From Jiella endophytica (GTDB lineage: Bacteria > Pseudomonadota > Alphaproteobacteria > Rhizobiales > Rhizobiaceae): a stretch of DNA of 64,000 nucleotides. A program made the translations under genes and the position numbers. Under the pieces are notes generated by a model that did no database searches, was not told the DNA's origin, and saw only the letters and a program-made list of their open reading frames with translations. How positions within the stretch are numbered: position 1 is the first letter of the stretch; each line of letters begins with the position of its first letter. This document shows positions 31,119 to 40,237 of this stretch, piece after piece. Location: the NCBI RefSeq assembly GCF_004519335.1, contig NZ_SOZD01000006.1:298698-362697 (forward strand), written 5' to 3'.

Positions 31119-31526
31119 CGCCGCGGGCGAATGCACCGGACCGGTCAAGGGATCGTCGATGGCGGGAATGGGGTCTGGAAGAGCGGGTTCGGCCGAAGTA
31201 GCCGAGGGAGAAAAACGCATGAACTGGTGCCTGGCCTGACCGAAGATCGCCTCAGCGGCCTTCGGATCGTGAGCCTCCCGACCCGCGAAATAATTGTGCA
31301 CCGCAACAGAGGCAATGACGAAAAGCCGTGCGCAAGGCTGCCCTGTCCTTGAAACATGGCTTTGGTGATGAAAGTCTCGTCGATGAAACGACTGGCCAAT
31401 GCGACTCGTCCGCGCCGGCCGGCGTTTCATCCCAAAGCCCCGGGGCGGGCCGTCAGGCTGGCGAACGGGTGACGCGATAAGGCGATTGCGCGTCCGGGGC
31501 CAGCACGACGCACGGAGGTCTGTCCG
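31119..31526. other. Intergenic region between two divergent genes
   Basis: 408 bases, or about 300 if the GNAT gene starts at 31220. The stretch 31270-31420 is less GC-rich than its surroundings and likely holds the promoters. I see no gene with a ribosome site and no clear motif. Confidence 0.5.
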
Positions 31527-32123
31527 ATGCCGCGACTTTTCACCGCCCTCGAAATTCCGCAGGACATCGCCGTTTCGCTCTCGCTGTTGCGCGGCGGTCT
31601 GTCCTCGGCCCGCTGGATAGACCCGGAGAACTATCACCTGACCCTGCGCTTCATCGGCGACATCGAGCCCCGGCTCGCTGACGAGATCGTCGCCGCCCTC
31701 GACCGGATCGAGCGTTCCAGCCTGCGGCTGTCGCTCTCGGGCCTCGGTGCCTTCGGCAACAAGAAGCCGCATTCCGTCTATGCCGAGGTCGCGCCGTCGC
31801 CGGAGCTCGCCGCCCTGCAGGCGGATATCGACCGCGCCTGCCGCCGGCTTGGCCTCGCGCCAGACCAGCGCAAGTTCCTGCCGCATGTCACGCTTGCCCG
31901 GGTGAAGAACGGCAAGCCCTCCGACGTCGCGCATTATCTGGCGCTGCGCGGCGGCTTTCGCAGCCGCAGCTTCACCGTCGAGCGCTTCGGGCTGTTTTCG
32001 TCGCGCGATTCCATCGGTGGCGGCCCCTATGTCCTCGAGGAGGCCTTCGATCTTGGCCGCGGCGAGGCCTTCGCACCGGCCCCGGCCCGGGCGGACACGA
32101 GCTACGCCCACGACTACGGCTGA
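31527..32123 (+). CDS. thpR: RNA 2',3'-cyclic phosphodiesterase ThpR
   Basis: A 198-residue enzyme of the 2H phosphoesterase family that opens 2',3'-cyclic phosphate ends, formerly called 2'-5' RNA ligase. Both HxTx motifs are present: YHLTLRF (His37) and LPHVTLAR at about residue 115-125. The start MPRLFTALEIP is typical, and ATG 31527 follows GGAGG by 8 bases. The protein has an approximately 20-residue tail beyond the usual end. Confidence 0.92.
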   Translation: MPRLFTALEIPQDIAVSLSLLRGGLSSARWIDPENYHLTLRFIGDIEPRLADEIVAALDRIERSSLRLSLSGLGAFGNKKPHSVYAEVAPSPELAALQADIDRACRRLGLAPDQRKFLPHVTLARVKNGKPSDVAHYLALRGGFRSRSFTVERFGLFSSRDSIGGGPYVLEEAFDLGRGEAFAPAPARADTSYAHDYG

Positions 32124-32244
32124 CCGCGCCCGGCCTTTAAGTCCTTCGGAAAAAACGACGAACCGGCGCGGAACCACCGCGCCGGGGCTTGAGGACCAGC
32201 CTGTCCTTCGCCATTTCTATCTCTGGCAATTACGGGAGACGACG

Positions 32245-32619
32245 ATGGCGATCGACGAGCGCAAGATCTCGGACATTCTGAGGATCGGGTCGGACGAGGA
32301 TTTCCGCAAGCGCGAGAAGCGCGTCCATTCCTCGTTCTTCGACACGGTGCGCCGGGCGCTTCGCCATGTCCCCTTCATGGAGGACGTCGTCGCGTCCTAT
32401 TACTGCGCCATCGATTCCGAGACGCCGGCCTCGACCCGCGGCATCCTGATTGCGGCGCTGGCCTATTTCGTGCTGCCGACGGATCTGATCCCGGACATGC
32501 TGCTCGGGATCGGCTTCACTGACGACATCGCCGTCCTCCTGACGGCCTTCAACGCCGTGCGAGGCAACATCCGGCCGGAGCACTACGCCCGCGCCCGGGA
32601 AACCCTCGCCGACCTCTGA
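32245..32619 (+). CDS. DUF1232 (YkvA-like) membrane protein
   Basis: 124 residues. The DUF1232 core ALAYFVLPTDLIPDMLLGIGFTDD (written here in parts: ALAYFVLPTDLIPD and GIGFTDDIAVL) is strongly conserved and contains one or two membrane-associated helices. ATG 32245 follows GGGAG by 6 bases. The function of the family is unknown. It is 121 bases after thpR in the same direction. Confidence 0.88.
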   Translation: MAIDERKISDILRIGSDEDFRKREKRVHSSFFDTVRRALRHVPFMEDVVASYYCAIDSETPASTRGILIAALAYFVLPTDLIPDMLLGIGFTDDIAVLLTAFNAVRGNIRPEHYARARETLADL

Positions 32620-33092
32620 CCGCACTTGCAATTCCAGCCCGCGCGGGCTGCTATGCGGACCGCCCGGCTCCCGGCGACGGGCTGCGATGCGGAGAGGCGC
32701 AATGCGTCCGCTTCCAGCCTCAAACGCGCCCGCTCCCACCTGCCCGTCCCCCTTCACTTCTCTCGCCACCGGAACCGCCGTCAAATTCTCGCCGGATTCC
32801 TTGCCTTGTTCGCTCGATGCGTCCGCAGCCGGGGGTTTCACCGTAACTTCCTCAGCCAAGCCTTTGGCGCGGCGGCATTTTGCATATCGGGCGGCGATGG
32901 CGCATCCAGCTGTGGCGGCGTCAGCGTGTCATTCCGGACCGTGAAATTTGCCTTACGGCCTTTTGCGGTTCGTTAACCATCGCTAAACCCGCACCGACTA
33001 TGATGACGCAAGTCATCGTTTTCCGACGGTCGCCGGGCCTCGGCGAGGTCGCGGCAATCGCCCGAAAGACGCACTCCGGAGAGCAGGAAACC
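32620..33092. other. Intergenic region before the IalB-like gene
   Basis: 473 bases without a supported gene. Frames open here lack ribosome sites and read as arginine/proline noise. The promoter-proximal part contains TTAACCAT at 32973-32980 followed by TAAA 4 bases later. This resembles a CtrA half-site pair (TTAA-N7-TTAA) with one mismatch. A small dyad atgac-gcaa-gtcat follows near 33003-33016. Confidence 0.45.
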
Positions 33093-33599
33093 ATGAACGC
33101 TAAGACTATCCTGACCACCGCGGCGGCATTGCTGATCTGGTCCAGCGCGGTCGTCGCCGCCCCGACACCGAGCCGGATGAACACCTTCAACGACTGGGGC
33201 ACCTACGCCTATTCGGGATCCGGTGGGAAAGTCTGCTACATCCTCTCGACCCCGAAGAAGATGCTCCCGGCCAGTGTCGACCACGGCGACATCTTCTTCC
33301 TCGTGTCGCAGAAGCCTGGCGAAGGCGTTTCCTACGAGCCGCAGGCCGTCATGGGATACGACCTCAAGGAAGGCTCCAAGGTCACCGTCGACATCGACGG
33401 CAAGAAATTCATGATGTTCACCAAGGGCAACTCGGCCTGGATGGAGAACGCCGCCGAAGAGCCGCAGCTCGTCGCCGCCATGCGCGCCGGCCGCTCGCTG
33501 AGCATCCAGGCGACTTCGCAGCGCGGGACCAATACGAGCTACACCTATTCGCTGTCCGGCGTGACGGCGGCGCTCAACTCGATCAAGTCCTGCCAGTAA
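33093..33599 (+). CDS. Invasion associated locus B (IalB) family protein
   Basis: A 168-residue periplasmic or secreted protein. The signal peptide of about 23 residues ends at VVAAP. The mature domain has the IalB pattern: W..Y near FNDWGTYAYSGS, a Cys in GKVCYILS, FFLVSQKP, KFMMFTKGNSAWM, and a C-terminal SIKSCQ whose Cys probably pairs with the first. IalB was named in Bartonella, but in free-living relatives the role is unknown. ATG 33093 follows AGGAAA by about 4 bases. Confidence 0.85.
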   Translation: MNAKTILTTAAALLIWSSAVVAAPTPSRMNTFNDWGTYAYSGSGGKVCYILSTPKKMLPASVDHGDIFFLVSQKPGEGVSYEPQAVMGYDLKEGSKVTVDIDGKKFMMFTKGNSAWMENAAEEPQLVAAMRAGRSLSIQATSQRGTNTSYTYSLSGVTAALNSIKSCQ

Positions 33600-33853
33600 G
33601 CCGGGCCGTCAACGGCTCGGGCTGAAAGCAAGGCCCGACCAGCGGCTCCGCCTTTGGCGGGGCCGGTTCGTTTGCGCTGACGCCGGGACGAAACCGGCGC
33701 ATAGATCGGGCTCGAGTCGCCTCAGAACGATGCCCGGCAACGACCGGGCTGAAGCGTCCGCGGGATGACCGACGCTCTGACGTCGGCGGGCGCACGGTGT
33801 TGCGGGAGGCCCTCGCCCCGCCTATCTCCCTCCCGTTGCAACGGGAGACGGCG

Positions 33854-34627
33854 ATGATCTTCACCTCTGCCAGCCTGGCCCTGTCCGACCTCTTCTCGCC
33901 GCCCTTCCGCGCGACGCTGTGGAAGTCGCTCGGCCTGACCGCGGTGGTGCTCGTCGTCCTCTGGTTCGGCGTCGAGACGGTCTTCGAATGGCTGGCGGTG
34001 CCGTTCCTCTCCAACCTCTTTCCCGACGCGCCCGGCTGGGTGAACGAGGCCGGCACGCTCGCCGGCTGGGGCGCCGGCATCGCCCTTGCCATCGGCCTGT
34101 TCTTCCTGATTGGACCGATCAGCGCGATCATCGCCGGCTTCTTCCTCGACGACGTCGCCGAGGTGGTCGAGCGCGGCGCCTATCCGGGCTCGCCGGTCGG
34201 CCGCGCCGTGCCGGCCTGGCAGGGCATCGTCCTGTCGCTGAAATTCTTCGGCGTCGTCATCCTCGGCAATCTCGTGGCGCTCGCCCTGCTCGTCGTTCCC
34301 GGCATCAACATCGCCGCCTTCTTCCTGGTGAACGGCTATCTCGTCGGCCGGGAATATTTCGAGTTCGCGGCGATGCGCTACCGGCCGGAAGCCGACGCCA
34401 AGGAGCTGCGCGCCGCCCATTCGACGACGATCTTCCTCGCCGGCCTTCTCGTCGCGCTGTTCATGGCGGTGCCGATCGTCAATCTCCTGACGCCGCTCTT
34501 TGCCGCCAGCCTGATGGTGCATCTGCACCAGAAGATCTCGGCAAAGGACGGCGGCCTCGCCCATCTCGGGCGGGCGGAGGTCAGGCCGTCATCGCGGCAG
34601 GCGGTGGACCGGGCGGCAGGGCTCTGA
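33854..34627 (+). CDS. CysZ/EI24-like integral membrane protein
   Basis: A 257-residue protein with four or more strongly hydrophobic segments (about 25-45, 70-95, 130-155, 200-225). It starts with the family hallmark LALSDLFSPPFRATLWKSLG of the EI24/CysZ-like sulfate-transporter group. ATG 33854 follows GGGAG by 6 bases. Whether it moves sulfate is unproven, since no cys gene is nearby. Its last 47 bases overlap the end of the converging nth gene. Confidence 0.8.
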   Translation: MIFTSASLALSDLFSPPFRATLWKSLGLTAVVLVVLWFGVETVFEWLAVPFLSNLFPDAPGWVNEAGTLAGWGAGIALAIGLFFLIGPISAIIAGFFLDDVAEVVERGAYPGSPVGRAVPAWQGIVLSLKFFGVVILGNLVALALLVVPGINIAAFFLVNGYLVGREYFEFAAMRYRPEADAKELRAAHSTTIFLAGLLVALFMAVPIVNLLTPLFAASLMVHLHQKISAKDGGLAHLGRAEVRPSSRQAVDRAAGL

Positions 34628-35384
34628 GCTCGGCCGGAATGTCGGTGGTCTTCACCTCGGCCCTGCAGAGATCGGCGATGACGCAGGCTTCGCACTCCGG
34701 CTTGCGCGCCTTGCAGACATAGCGCCCGTGCAGGATCAGCCAGTGATGGGCATGGCGGCGATAGGGCTGCGGAATGATCCGCAACAGATTCTCCTCGACC
34801 TCGTCGGGGGTCTTGCCCGGCGCCAGATGCAGCCGGTTGCCGAGCCGGAAGATGTGGGTGTCGACCGCCAGCGTCTCCTCGCCGAAGGCGACGTTGAGGA
34901 CGACATTGGCGGTCTTGCGCCCCACCCCGGGGAGCGCCTCGAGCGCCGCCCGGTCGCCCGGAACCTCGCCGCCGTGGCGCGCGATCAGCGCCTCGGAGAG
35001 CGCCGCGACGTTCTTCGCCTTGTTGCGAAAGAGGCCGATCATCTTGATGTGTTCGCGGATCGCCTCTTCGCCGAGGGCTGCCATCGCCTGCGGCGTGTCG
35101 GCGGCGGCAAAGAGGCCGCGGGTCGCCTTGTTGACCCCCGCATCGGTCGCCTGGGCCGAGAGCACCACGGCGACGAGCAGCGTGAACGGGTTGGTATGTT
35201 CGAGTTCCGACTCCGGCTCCGGCCTCTGCACGGCGAAGCGCCGGAAGATCTCGGCGATTTCGGTGGCGCTGTAGGGTATCTTCGGGCGACGCCTGGCGGT
35301 GCGGCCATTCGGCTTCCTGGCTGGCGCCCGCGCACCCGCCCGCTTGACCACGGGGGCCGGCTTGTCGATCTTCTCAACCATCAT
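34581..35384 (-). CDS. nth: Endonuclease III
   Basis: A 267-residue DNA glycosylase/AP lyase for oxidised pyrimidines. The helix-hairpin-helix LPGVGRKTANVV includes the catalytic Lys, the catalytic Asp is in AVDTHIFRLGNRL, and the 4Fe-4S cluster ligands follow C-x6-C-x2-C-x5-C (CKARKPEC/EAC/VIADLC). A basic Ala/Pro-rich N-terminal extension of about 35 residues precedes the core. It diverges from DUF2244 with only 22 bases between the starts, so its promoter must overlap coding DNA or lie very close. Confidence 0.95.
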   Translation of the reverse strand: MMVEKIDKPAPVVKRAGARAPARKPNGRTARRRPKIPYSATEIAEIFRRFAVQRPEPESELEHTNPFTLLVAVVLSAQATDAGVNKATRGLFAAADTPQAMAALGEEAIREHIKMIGLFRNKAKNVAALSEALIARHGGEVPGDRAALEALPGVGRKTANVVLNVAFGEETLAVDTHIFRLGNRLHLAPGKTPDEVEENLLRIIPQPYRRHAHHWLILHGRYVCKARKPECEACVIADLCRAEVKTTDIPAELRALPPGPPPAAMTA

Positions 35385-35406
35385 CGCCCTATAGCGAGCT
35401 TGGCCG

Positions 35407-35949
35407 ATGGATGACAATCGCGATCACGACGCCGCCGGCCCGGAGCCTCTGCGCCCTTGCCGTGCGTCAGCCTCGCCGAATGCGGACAGGCCGATCTTCC
35501 AGGCGCTGCTGACGCCCTATCGCTCGCTCGGACGGCTCGGCTTCACCGTGATGATGAGCTTCTTCTGCCTCGTCAGCCTCGTCACCGGCGTCCTCTTCCT
35601 TCTCAACGGCGCCTGGCCGGTGGTCGGCTTCTTCGGTCTCGACGTCCTGATTCTCTGGTGGGCCTTTTCGGCGAGCTATCGCTCGGCAAAGGCCCGCGAG
35701 GAGGTTCTCGTTACCCGCACCGACTGCGCCATCCGCAAGACCTCGCCGAAGGGCGACGTGCGCGAGGCCCATCACAACCCCTTCTTCGCGAGATTTCAGG
35801 TCAATCGGCACGACGAGATCGGCATCACCCGGATGAGCGTCGATTCGCGCGACGTCTCGACCGAGATCGGCAGTTTCCTCAATCCCGACGACAAGGACAG
35901 CTTTGCCGAGGCCTTCCAGAAGGCGCTGCTGACGGCAAAGCAGCGCTGA
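35407..35949 (+). CDS. DUF2244 domain-containing membrane protein
   Basis: A 180-residue protein with two central membrane helices (about 47-68 and 70-90), then a soluble beta-rich tail with the family words FARFQVNRHDEIGITRM and GSFLNPDDKDSFAEAF. The function of DUF2244 is unknown. In related genomes it commonly sits by nth, as here. The ATG gives MDDNRDHD, and an N-terminal polar tail of about 30 residues precedes the conserved LTPYRSL. Confidence 0.87.
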   Translation: MDDNRDHDAAGPEPLRPCRASASPNADRPIFQALLTPYRSLGRLGFTVMMSFFCLVSLVTGVLFLLNGAWPVVGFFGLDVLILWWAFSASYRSAKAREEVLVTRTDCAIRKTSPKGDVREAHHNPFFARFQVNRHDEIGITRMSVDSRDVSTEIGSFLNPDDKDSFAEAFQKALLTAKQR

Positions 35950-36024
35950 TAATGCGACCTTCCGGAAATCGGGTGGCGGCGCGAAGCCCCGGCATGCACT
36001 GATGCTGGCGAAGGAGACCCGATC

Positions 36025-36939
36025 ATGCTGTCATTTGCCACTGCCACCTGCGAAGCCGTGCCTCTGCCCCATGTCATGCCCTCCGGACGCGCGACCTTGA
36101 CCGATTACGAGACCGTCCGGCGGATGATCGAGTTCATCTCGACGGAATATCGCAGCCAGCCCTCGCTTGCCGAGATTGCCGAAGCCGTCGGCCGCTCGGA
36201 GGAGACGCTGACGACGCTTCTGAAGCGCTGGGCAGGGCTGACGCCGAAGGCGTTCCTCCAGGCGGTGACGCTCGACCACGCCCGCCGCCTCCTCGACGAC
36301 GGCGCCTCGCTGCTCGACGCCGCCTATGAGGTCGGCTTCTCCGGCCCGTCGCGGCTGCACGACCTGTTCGTCAAGCACGAGGCGGTCTCGCCCGGCGACT
36401 ACAAGGCCCGCGGCCAGGGCATCGATCTCTTCTACGGCTACCATCCGACGCCCTTCGGCCTCGCCATCGTCGTCGCGACGGAACGCGGCCTTGCCGGCAT
36501 CGGCTTTGCCGATCCGACCGACGGCGGCGAGGCGACGGCGCTGGAGGATATGCGCCGGCGCTGGCCGCGCGCCCGCTTCATCGCCGACGCGCCGCGGACG
36601 CTGCCTTTCGCAAGGCGGATATTCGAGCCGTCGCGCTGGCAGGAGGAGCGGCCGCTGAAGATCGTGCTGATCGGCACCGACTTCGAGATCCGCGTCTGGC
36701 AGAGCCTGCTCGAAATCCCCTTCGGCCGCGCCACCACCTATTCGACCATCGCCGATAAGATCGGCGTGCCGAAAGCGGCCCGGGCGGTCGGCGCGGCGGT
36801 CGGACGAAATCCGGTCTCATTCGTCGTCCCCTGCCACCGTGTGCTCGGCAAGAGCGGCGCCCTCACCGGCTATCACTGGGGCATCACCCGCAAGCGGGCG
36901 ATGCTCGGCTGGGAGAGCGGCGTGCTCGCGCGCGACTGA
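36025..36939 (+). CDS. AraC-type HTH/methylated-DNA--protein-cysteine methyltransferase
   Basis: A 304-residue alkylation-repair protein. An AraC helix-turn-helix (about 32-130: LAEIAEAVGRSEETLTTLLK, then LLDAAYEVGFSGPSRLHDLF) is joined to an MGMT domain (about 140-300) with the active Cys in PCHRVLG. It looks like E. coli Ada without the N-terminal metal-binding domain that repairs phosphotriesters. It can therefore repair O6-methylguanine but lacks the usual methylation switch. The start region includes ATG 36025 with GAAGGAGA upstream. It is downstream of DUF2244 and near nth, a repair neighbourhood. Confidence 0.92.
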   Translation: MLSFATATCEAVPLPHVMPSGRATLTDYETVRRMIEFISTEYRSQPSLAEIAEAVGRSEETLTTLLKRWAGLTPKAFLQAVTLDHARRLLDDGASLLDAAYEVGFSGPSRLHDLFVKHEAVSPGDYKARGQGIDLFYGYHPTPFGLAIVVATERGLAGIGFADPTDGGEATALEDMRRRWPRARFIADAPRTLPFARRIFEPSRWQEERPLKIVLIGTDFEIRVWQSLLEIPFGRATTYSTIADKIGVPKAARAVGAAVGRNPVSFVVPCHRVLGKSGALTGYHWGITRKRAMLGWESGVLARD

Positions 36940-37073
36940 GCGCGAGCCTGATGATTGGGGTTATCGCCCGGAGGCTGCGACGGCCTTCCGGGCATCGCCA
37001 TGCTCGATGGAGCACAGTTCGTGATCGGCAAGTGTTCTGACGACCCGGCGATTGCCGAGCCGAAACTCCGGAG

Positions 37074-39263
37074 TCAGGCTGCCCGGCGGGTGACCGGCGC
37101 CGATGTGCCGGAGGTCCGGATCGCGATGGTGAAATAGCCGACAAGCCGCTTCAGCGCGTCGGCCTGGATCGTCAGTTCCTGCGTCGCTGCATTGGTCTCC
37201 TCGATCATCGCGGCGTTCTGCTGGGTCATCTGGTCCATCTGGCCGACGGCGACATTCACCTCGCCGATGCCCGTCGCCTGCGACTTCGAGCCAAGCGCGA
37301 TGCGCTCGACCTTGCCGTCGATGTCGAGGACCTTCGCCGCGATGCGGCGCAACGCTTCGGCGGCGTTGTCGACGTAGCTGACGCCCTTTTCGACGTTGCT
37401 GGCCGAATCGGCGATCAGCGTCTTGATCTCCTCGGCCGCGGCCGAGGAGCGCTGCGAGAGCTCCCGCACTTCCCTGGCAACGACGGCAAAGCCCTTGCCG
37501 GCCTCGCCCGCCCGCGCCGCCTCGACCCCGGCATTCAGCGCCAGAAGGTTGGTCTGGAAGGAGATCTCGTTGATCACCGAGATGATCGCCTCGATCTTTT
37601 CGGACGAGCCGGCGATGTTGCGCATCGCCTCGATCACCTGGCGGACGATCAGGTCGGCGCGCTCGGCGTCCTCGCGGGCCGAACGCACGGTCCCGGCAGC
37701 GGCCGCGGCGAAATCGGCGTTCTCGCCGACCTGGCCGGTGATCTCGCCGAGGGCCGCGACGCTTTGCTCGATGCTCGCAGCCTGGCCTTCGAGGCGGTGG
37801 GTCATGTCCTGCGTCGCGGCGCCGATCTCCTGCGTGCCGGTCTCGATGCTCGCCACCGACTGGCTGACCGACTGCATGGTCGAGCGCAGCCGGTCGAGGG
37901 CCGCGTCGTAGTCCGCCTTCAGCTTGCGGTAGGGACCGTCGAACTCGCCCTCGAGCGGGGTAACGAGGTCGCCGGCGGCAAGCCGCGCCAGGCCTTCGCC
38001 GAGGGAGGCGACCACGCGGGCCTGGGTCTCGCCGGTCCGTCGACGCTCGCTCTCGCCTTCCTCGCGCAGGCGCTCGGCCTTGCTGCGCTCGTTGTCTGCC
38101 GCGAGTTCGGCGGCAACGCCGCTCTTCAGCTGGTGACGGAAGCCTTCGAGCGCGCCGGCAAAGGCGCCGAGCTCGTCCTTCCTGTCGGTGCCGGCGACGG
38201 GGCTGTCGTAGTTGCCGCCGGCCAGTCGCTCGACCGCAGCCGAAAGGCGGGCGAGCGGCCGGGTGATCACCTGGCGGGTCGCCAGCATCATCGCGCCGAG
38301 CACGGCGAGGAGAAGGATGCCGCCGACGATCAGGAACTTGCTGACCTCGGCATAGACCGGCGTCGTGAAGGCCGCCGAGGGCACGTCGAGAAGCACCGCC
38401 CAGCGGGTGTCGAGACCCGGCAGGGTGAACGGATAGACGATCCGCTCATAGGCGCCGTCCTCGATGGCGCTGATCACCGCCGGCTCGCCCGAAGCGAGCG
38501 CCGCCTTCAGCGCGTCCGTGCCTGTCTCGTCATAGGGCTTCGTCAGCTGGCCGCCGTCGCCCGCCACCAGCCAGTTGCCGCCGCCGGAGACGAGATAGGC
38601 CCTGCCGCCCTCGAAGGGCGTCAGGCCGTTCAGCATCTTCGTCAGGCCGTCGAGGCTGAAATCGACGCCGCCGACGCCGATCAGCCGACCGCCGGAGCGG
38701 ACCGGGAAGGCGGTCGAGGACATCAACACCTTCACCTCGGACGCCATGTAGGGCTCGGTGATCGCCGCCTTGCCGCTGGTGGCGGCGAGCGCATACCAGG
38801 GCGCGTCGTATTTCGCGTCGAAGGTCGAGAATTCGAGCTTTCCGTCGGGGCTCTTGGTCCAGTAAGGCGTGAAGACGCCCGCGCCATTGGCGCCCGGCCG
38901 ATCCTTCGCCGCGGTCCCGTCGAAACCCTTCGGCGCCTCGGCCATCCAGGCGCCGAAGACGCCGTCATTGCTGGTGGCGACGGCCTTCAGCTCGGCGATC
39001 ACCGCGGCGCCGTCGCGGTTGCCGGCCTCGTGGCCCGCACCGATCATCGCGATCATGCTGCGCCCGGCGGCGACCGCCAGGCCGATCTCGGCGCTGACCG
39101 AAGCGGCGACGTTGCGGGCTTCCGCCCTCGCCTCGTCGTTGACGCTGGCCTCGACCCGCGACTTCGTCTCGATCGCCGAAAAGGCGACCGCGGCGACGAC
39201 GATGGTGGCGACGGTCCCGCCCGCAAAGAACAGGAGCTTTGCGGAAAGCGATTTCAGGTTCAT
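37074..39263 (-). CDS. Methyl-accepting chemotaxis protein with Cache sensor domain
   Basis: 729 residues. Membrane helix at about 8-28, periplasmic dCache-like sensor (about 30-300, with PYMASEVKVLMSSTAFPVRS and GVDFSLDGLTKML), second helix at about 305-330, HAMP, then a long coiled-coil signalling domain. The signalling tip NLLALNAGVEAARAGEAGKG is near 574-593 and couples to CheW/CheA. A second HAMP-like segment (LGEGLARLAAGDLVTPL) lies around 425-440. The C terminus lacks a CheR-binding pentapeptide. The ligand is unknown. It converges on the MGMT gene; an imperfect GC-rich hairpin (36966-36993) lies between them. Confidence 0.92.
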   Translation of the reverse strand: MNLKSLSAKLLFFAGGTVATIVVAAVAFSAIETKSRVEASVNDEARAEARNVAASVSAEIGLAVAAGRSMIAMIGAGHEAGNRDGAAVIAELKAVATSNDGVFGAWMAEAPKGFDGTAAKDRPGANGAGVFTPYWTKSPDGKLEFSTFDAKYDAPWYALAATSGKAAITEPYMASEVKVLMSSTAFPVRSGGRLIGVGGVDFSLDGLTKMLNGLTPFEGGRAYLVSGGGNWLVAGDGGQLTKPYDETGTDALKAALASGEPAVISAIEDGAYERIVYPFTLPGLDTRWAVLLDVPSAAFTTPVYAEVSKFLIVGGILLLAVLGAMMLATRQVITRPLARLSAAVERLAGGNYDSPVAGTDRKDELGAFAGALEGFRHQLKSGVAAELAADNERSKAERLREEGESERRRTGETQARVVASLGEGLARLAAGDLVTPLEGEFDGPYRKLKADYDAALDRLRSTMQSVSQSVASIETGTQEIGAATQDMTHRLEGQAASIEQSVAALGEITGQVGENADFAAAAAGTVRSAREDAERADLIVRQVIEAMRNIAGSSEKIEAIISVINEISFQTNLLALNAGVEAARAGEAGKGFAVVAREVRELSQRSSAAAEEIKTLIADSASNVEKGVSYVDNAAEALRRIAAKVLDIDGKVERIALGSKSQATGIGEVNVAVGQMDQMTQQNAAMIEETNAATQELTIQADALKRLVGYFTIAIRTSGTSAPVTRRAA

Positions 39264-39452
39264 CCGGATGCCCTCGGAAGCGATTTGTTGCTGTGCAGCA
39301 ACCTGGCCCGGCGATTTCTTAGGAAGCGTTAAACTCAGCGCCCTTTGCTTGCAAAATGCAACTTTTTCGCCCCGAAGCAGGGTGGCTCAGCCAGAGGGTC
39401 TTCGGGCAGCGCTCCGTGAGCCCGGTGAAGGAACGTTACGACGGGGCGGCGC

Positions 39453-40082
39453 TCAGCGATCCGAGCGGGCGTCGGCGGTCGAAGCCTGCGCCGCATCGCC
39501 ATCGTCGACGCTGAACAGGAACTTGTAGGTGCCGAAGCAGCCGATCAGGCAGATCGCTGCGGCGACGAGATAGAGCGGCCAGGTCGAATGGCCGGCAAAA
39601 TAGCTCTGGAAGGCGGTGCCGAAGAGATAGGCGAGCCCGCCATAGGCGAGCGACCAGGCCGCTGCGCTGATCGAATTGTAGAGCAGGAACAGCGCCCAGT
39701 TCATCCGCATCGTGCCGGCGACGAAACCGTTGAGCTGGCGCAGGATGATGACGAAACGGGCGATCAGGACGACGACGAAGCCGTAATTCTCGAAACGCTC
39801 CTCGACCATCTTGAAGCGCTTTTCGCCGAGGCCGAAACGCTCGCCCCAGCGCACCACGATGGCCCGGCCGTAGCGACGGCCGACGAGGTAGCCGATGTTG
39901 TCGCCGACGATCGAGCCGAGAAACGCCGCGCCGAGGACGAGCAGGATGTGCAGCGACCCGTCGCCGGCGAGCAACCCGCCGGCGACGACGAGGCTCTCGC
40001 CCGGCAGCGGCATGCCGGTCGATTCCAGAAGGACGACGATGAACAGCAGGCCGCATCCGTATTGCGCGAGATATTCGGTCAA
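39453..40082 (-). CDS. DedA family membrane protein
   Basis: 209 residues from a TTG start. DedA/VTT-domain proteins are inner-membrane transporters or flippases, with undecaprenyl phosphate or phospholipids as suggested cargo. Core motifs are LLESTGMPLPGESLVVAGG, GDNIGYLVGRRYGR and ARFVIILRQLNGFVAG with the conserved Arg, followed by helices to about 195. A GTG at 40169 would add 29 residues that look non-conserved. The usual start of relatives, (M)TEYLAQYG, supports 40082. Confidence 0.88.
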   Translation of the reverse strand: MTEYLAQYGCGLLFIVVLLESTGMPLPGESLVVAGGLLAGDGSLHILLVLGAAFLGSIVGDNIGYLVGRRYGRAIVVRWGERFGLGEKRFKMVEERFENYGFVVVLIARFVIILRQLNGFVAGTMRMNWALFLLYNSISAAAWSLAYGGLAYLFGTAFQSYFAGHSTWPLYLVAAAICLIGCFGTYKFLFSVDDGDAAQASTADARSDR

Positions 40083-40237
40083 ATTCGCTCGGCCTCGTCT
40101 TTCGGAAAGGGCAACATCGGCTCGCGGCCTCTGGCTCGCATGCCGGGCGTGAAACGGCAAGTCTTCCACGCCCTGCCGGTGCGTCGCATCAAACTGTTAC
40201 AGCGCCCTTTGCCCTTAAGACACGAATGCGTGGCGTT

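Noticed and set aside
32626..32976. Open frames in the gap before the IalB-like gene
   Set aside because: Arg/Pro-rich composition, no ribosome site and no domain, typical of GC-rich non-coding DNA.
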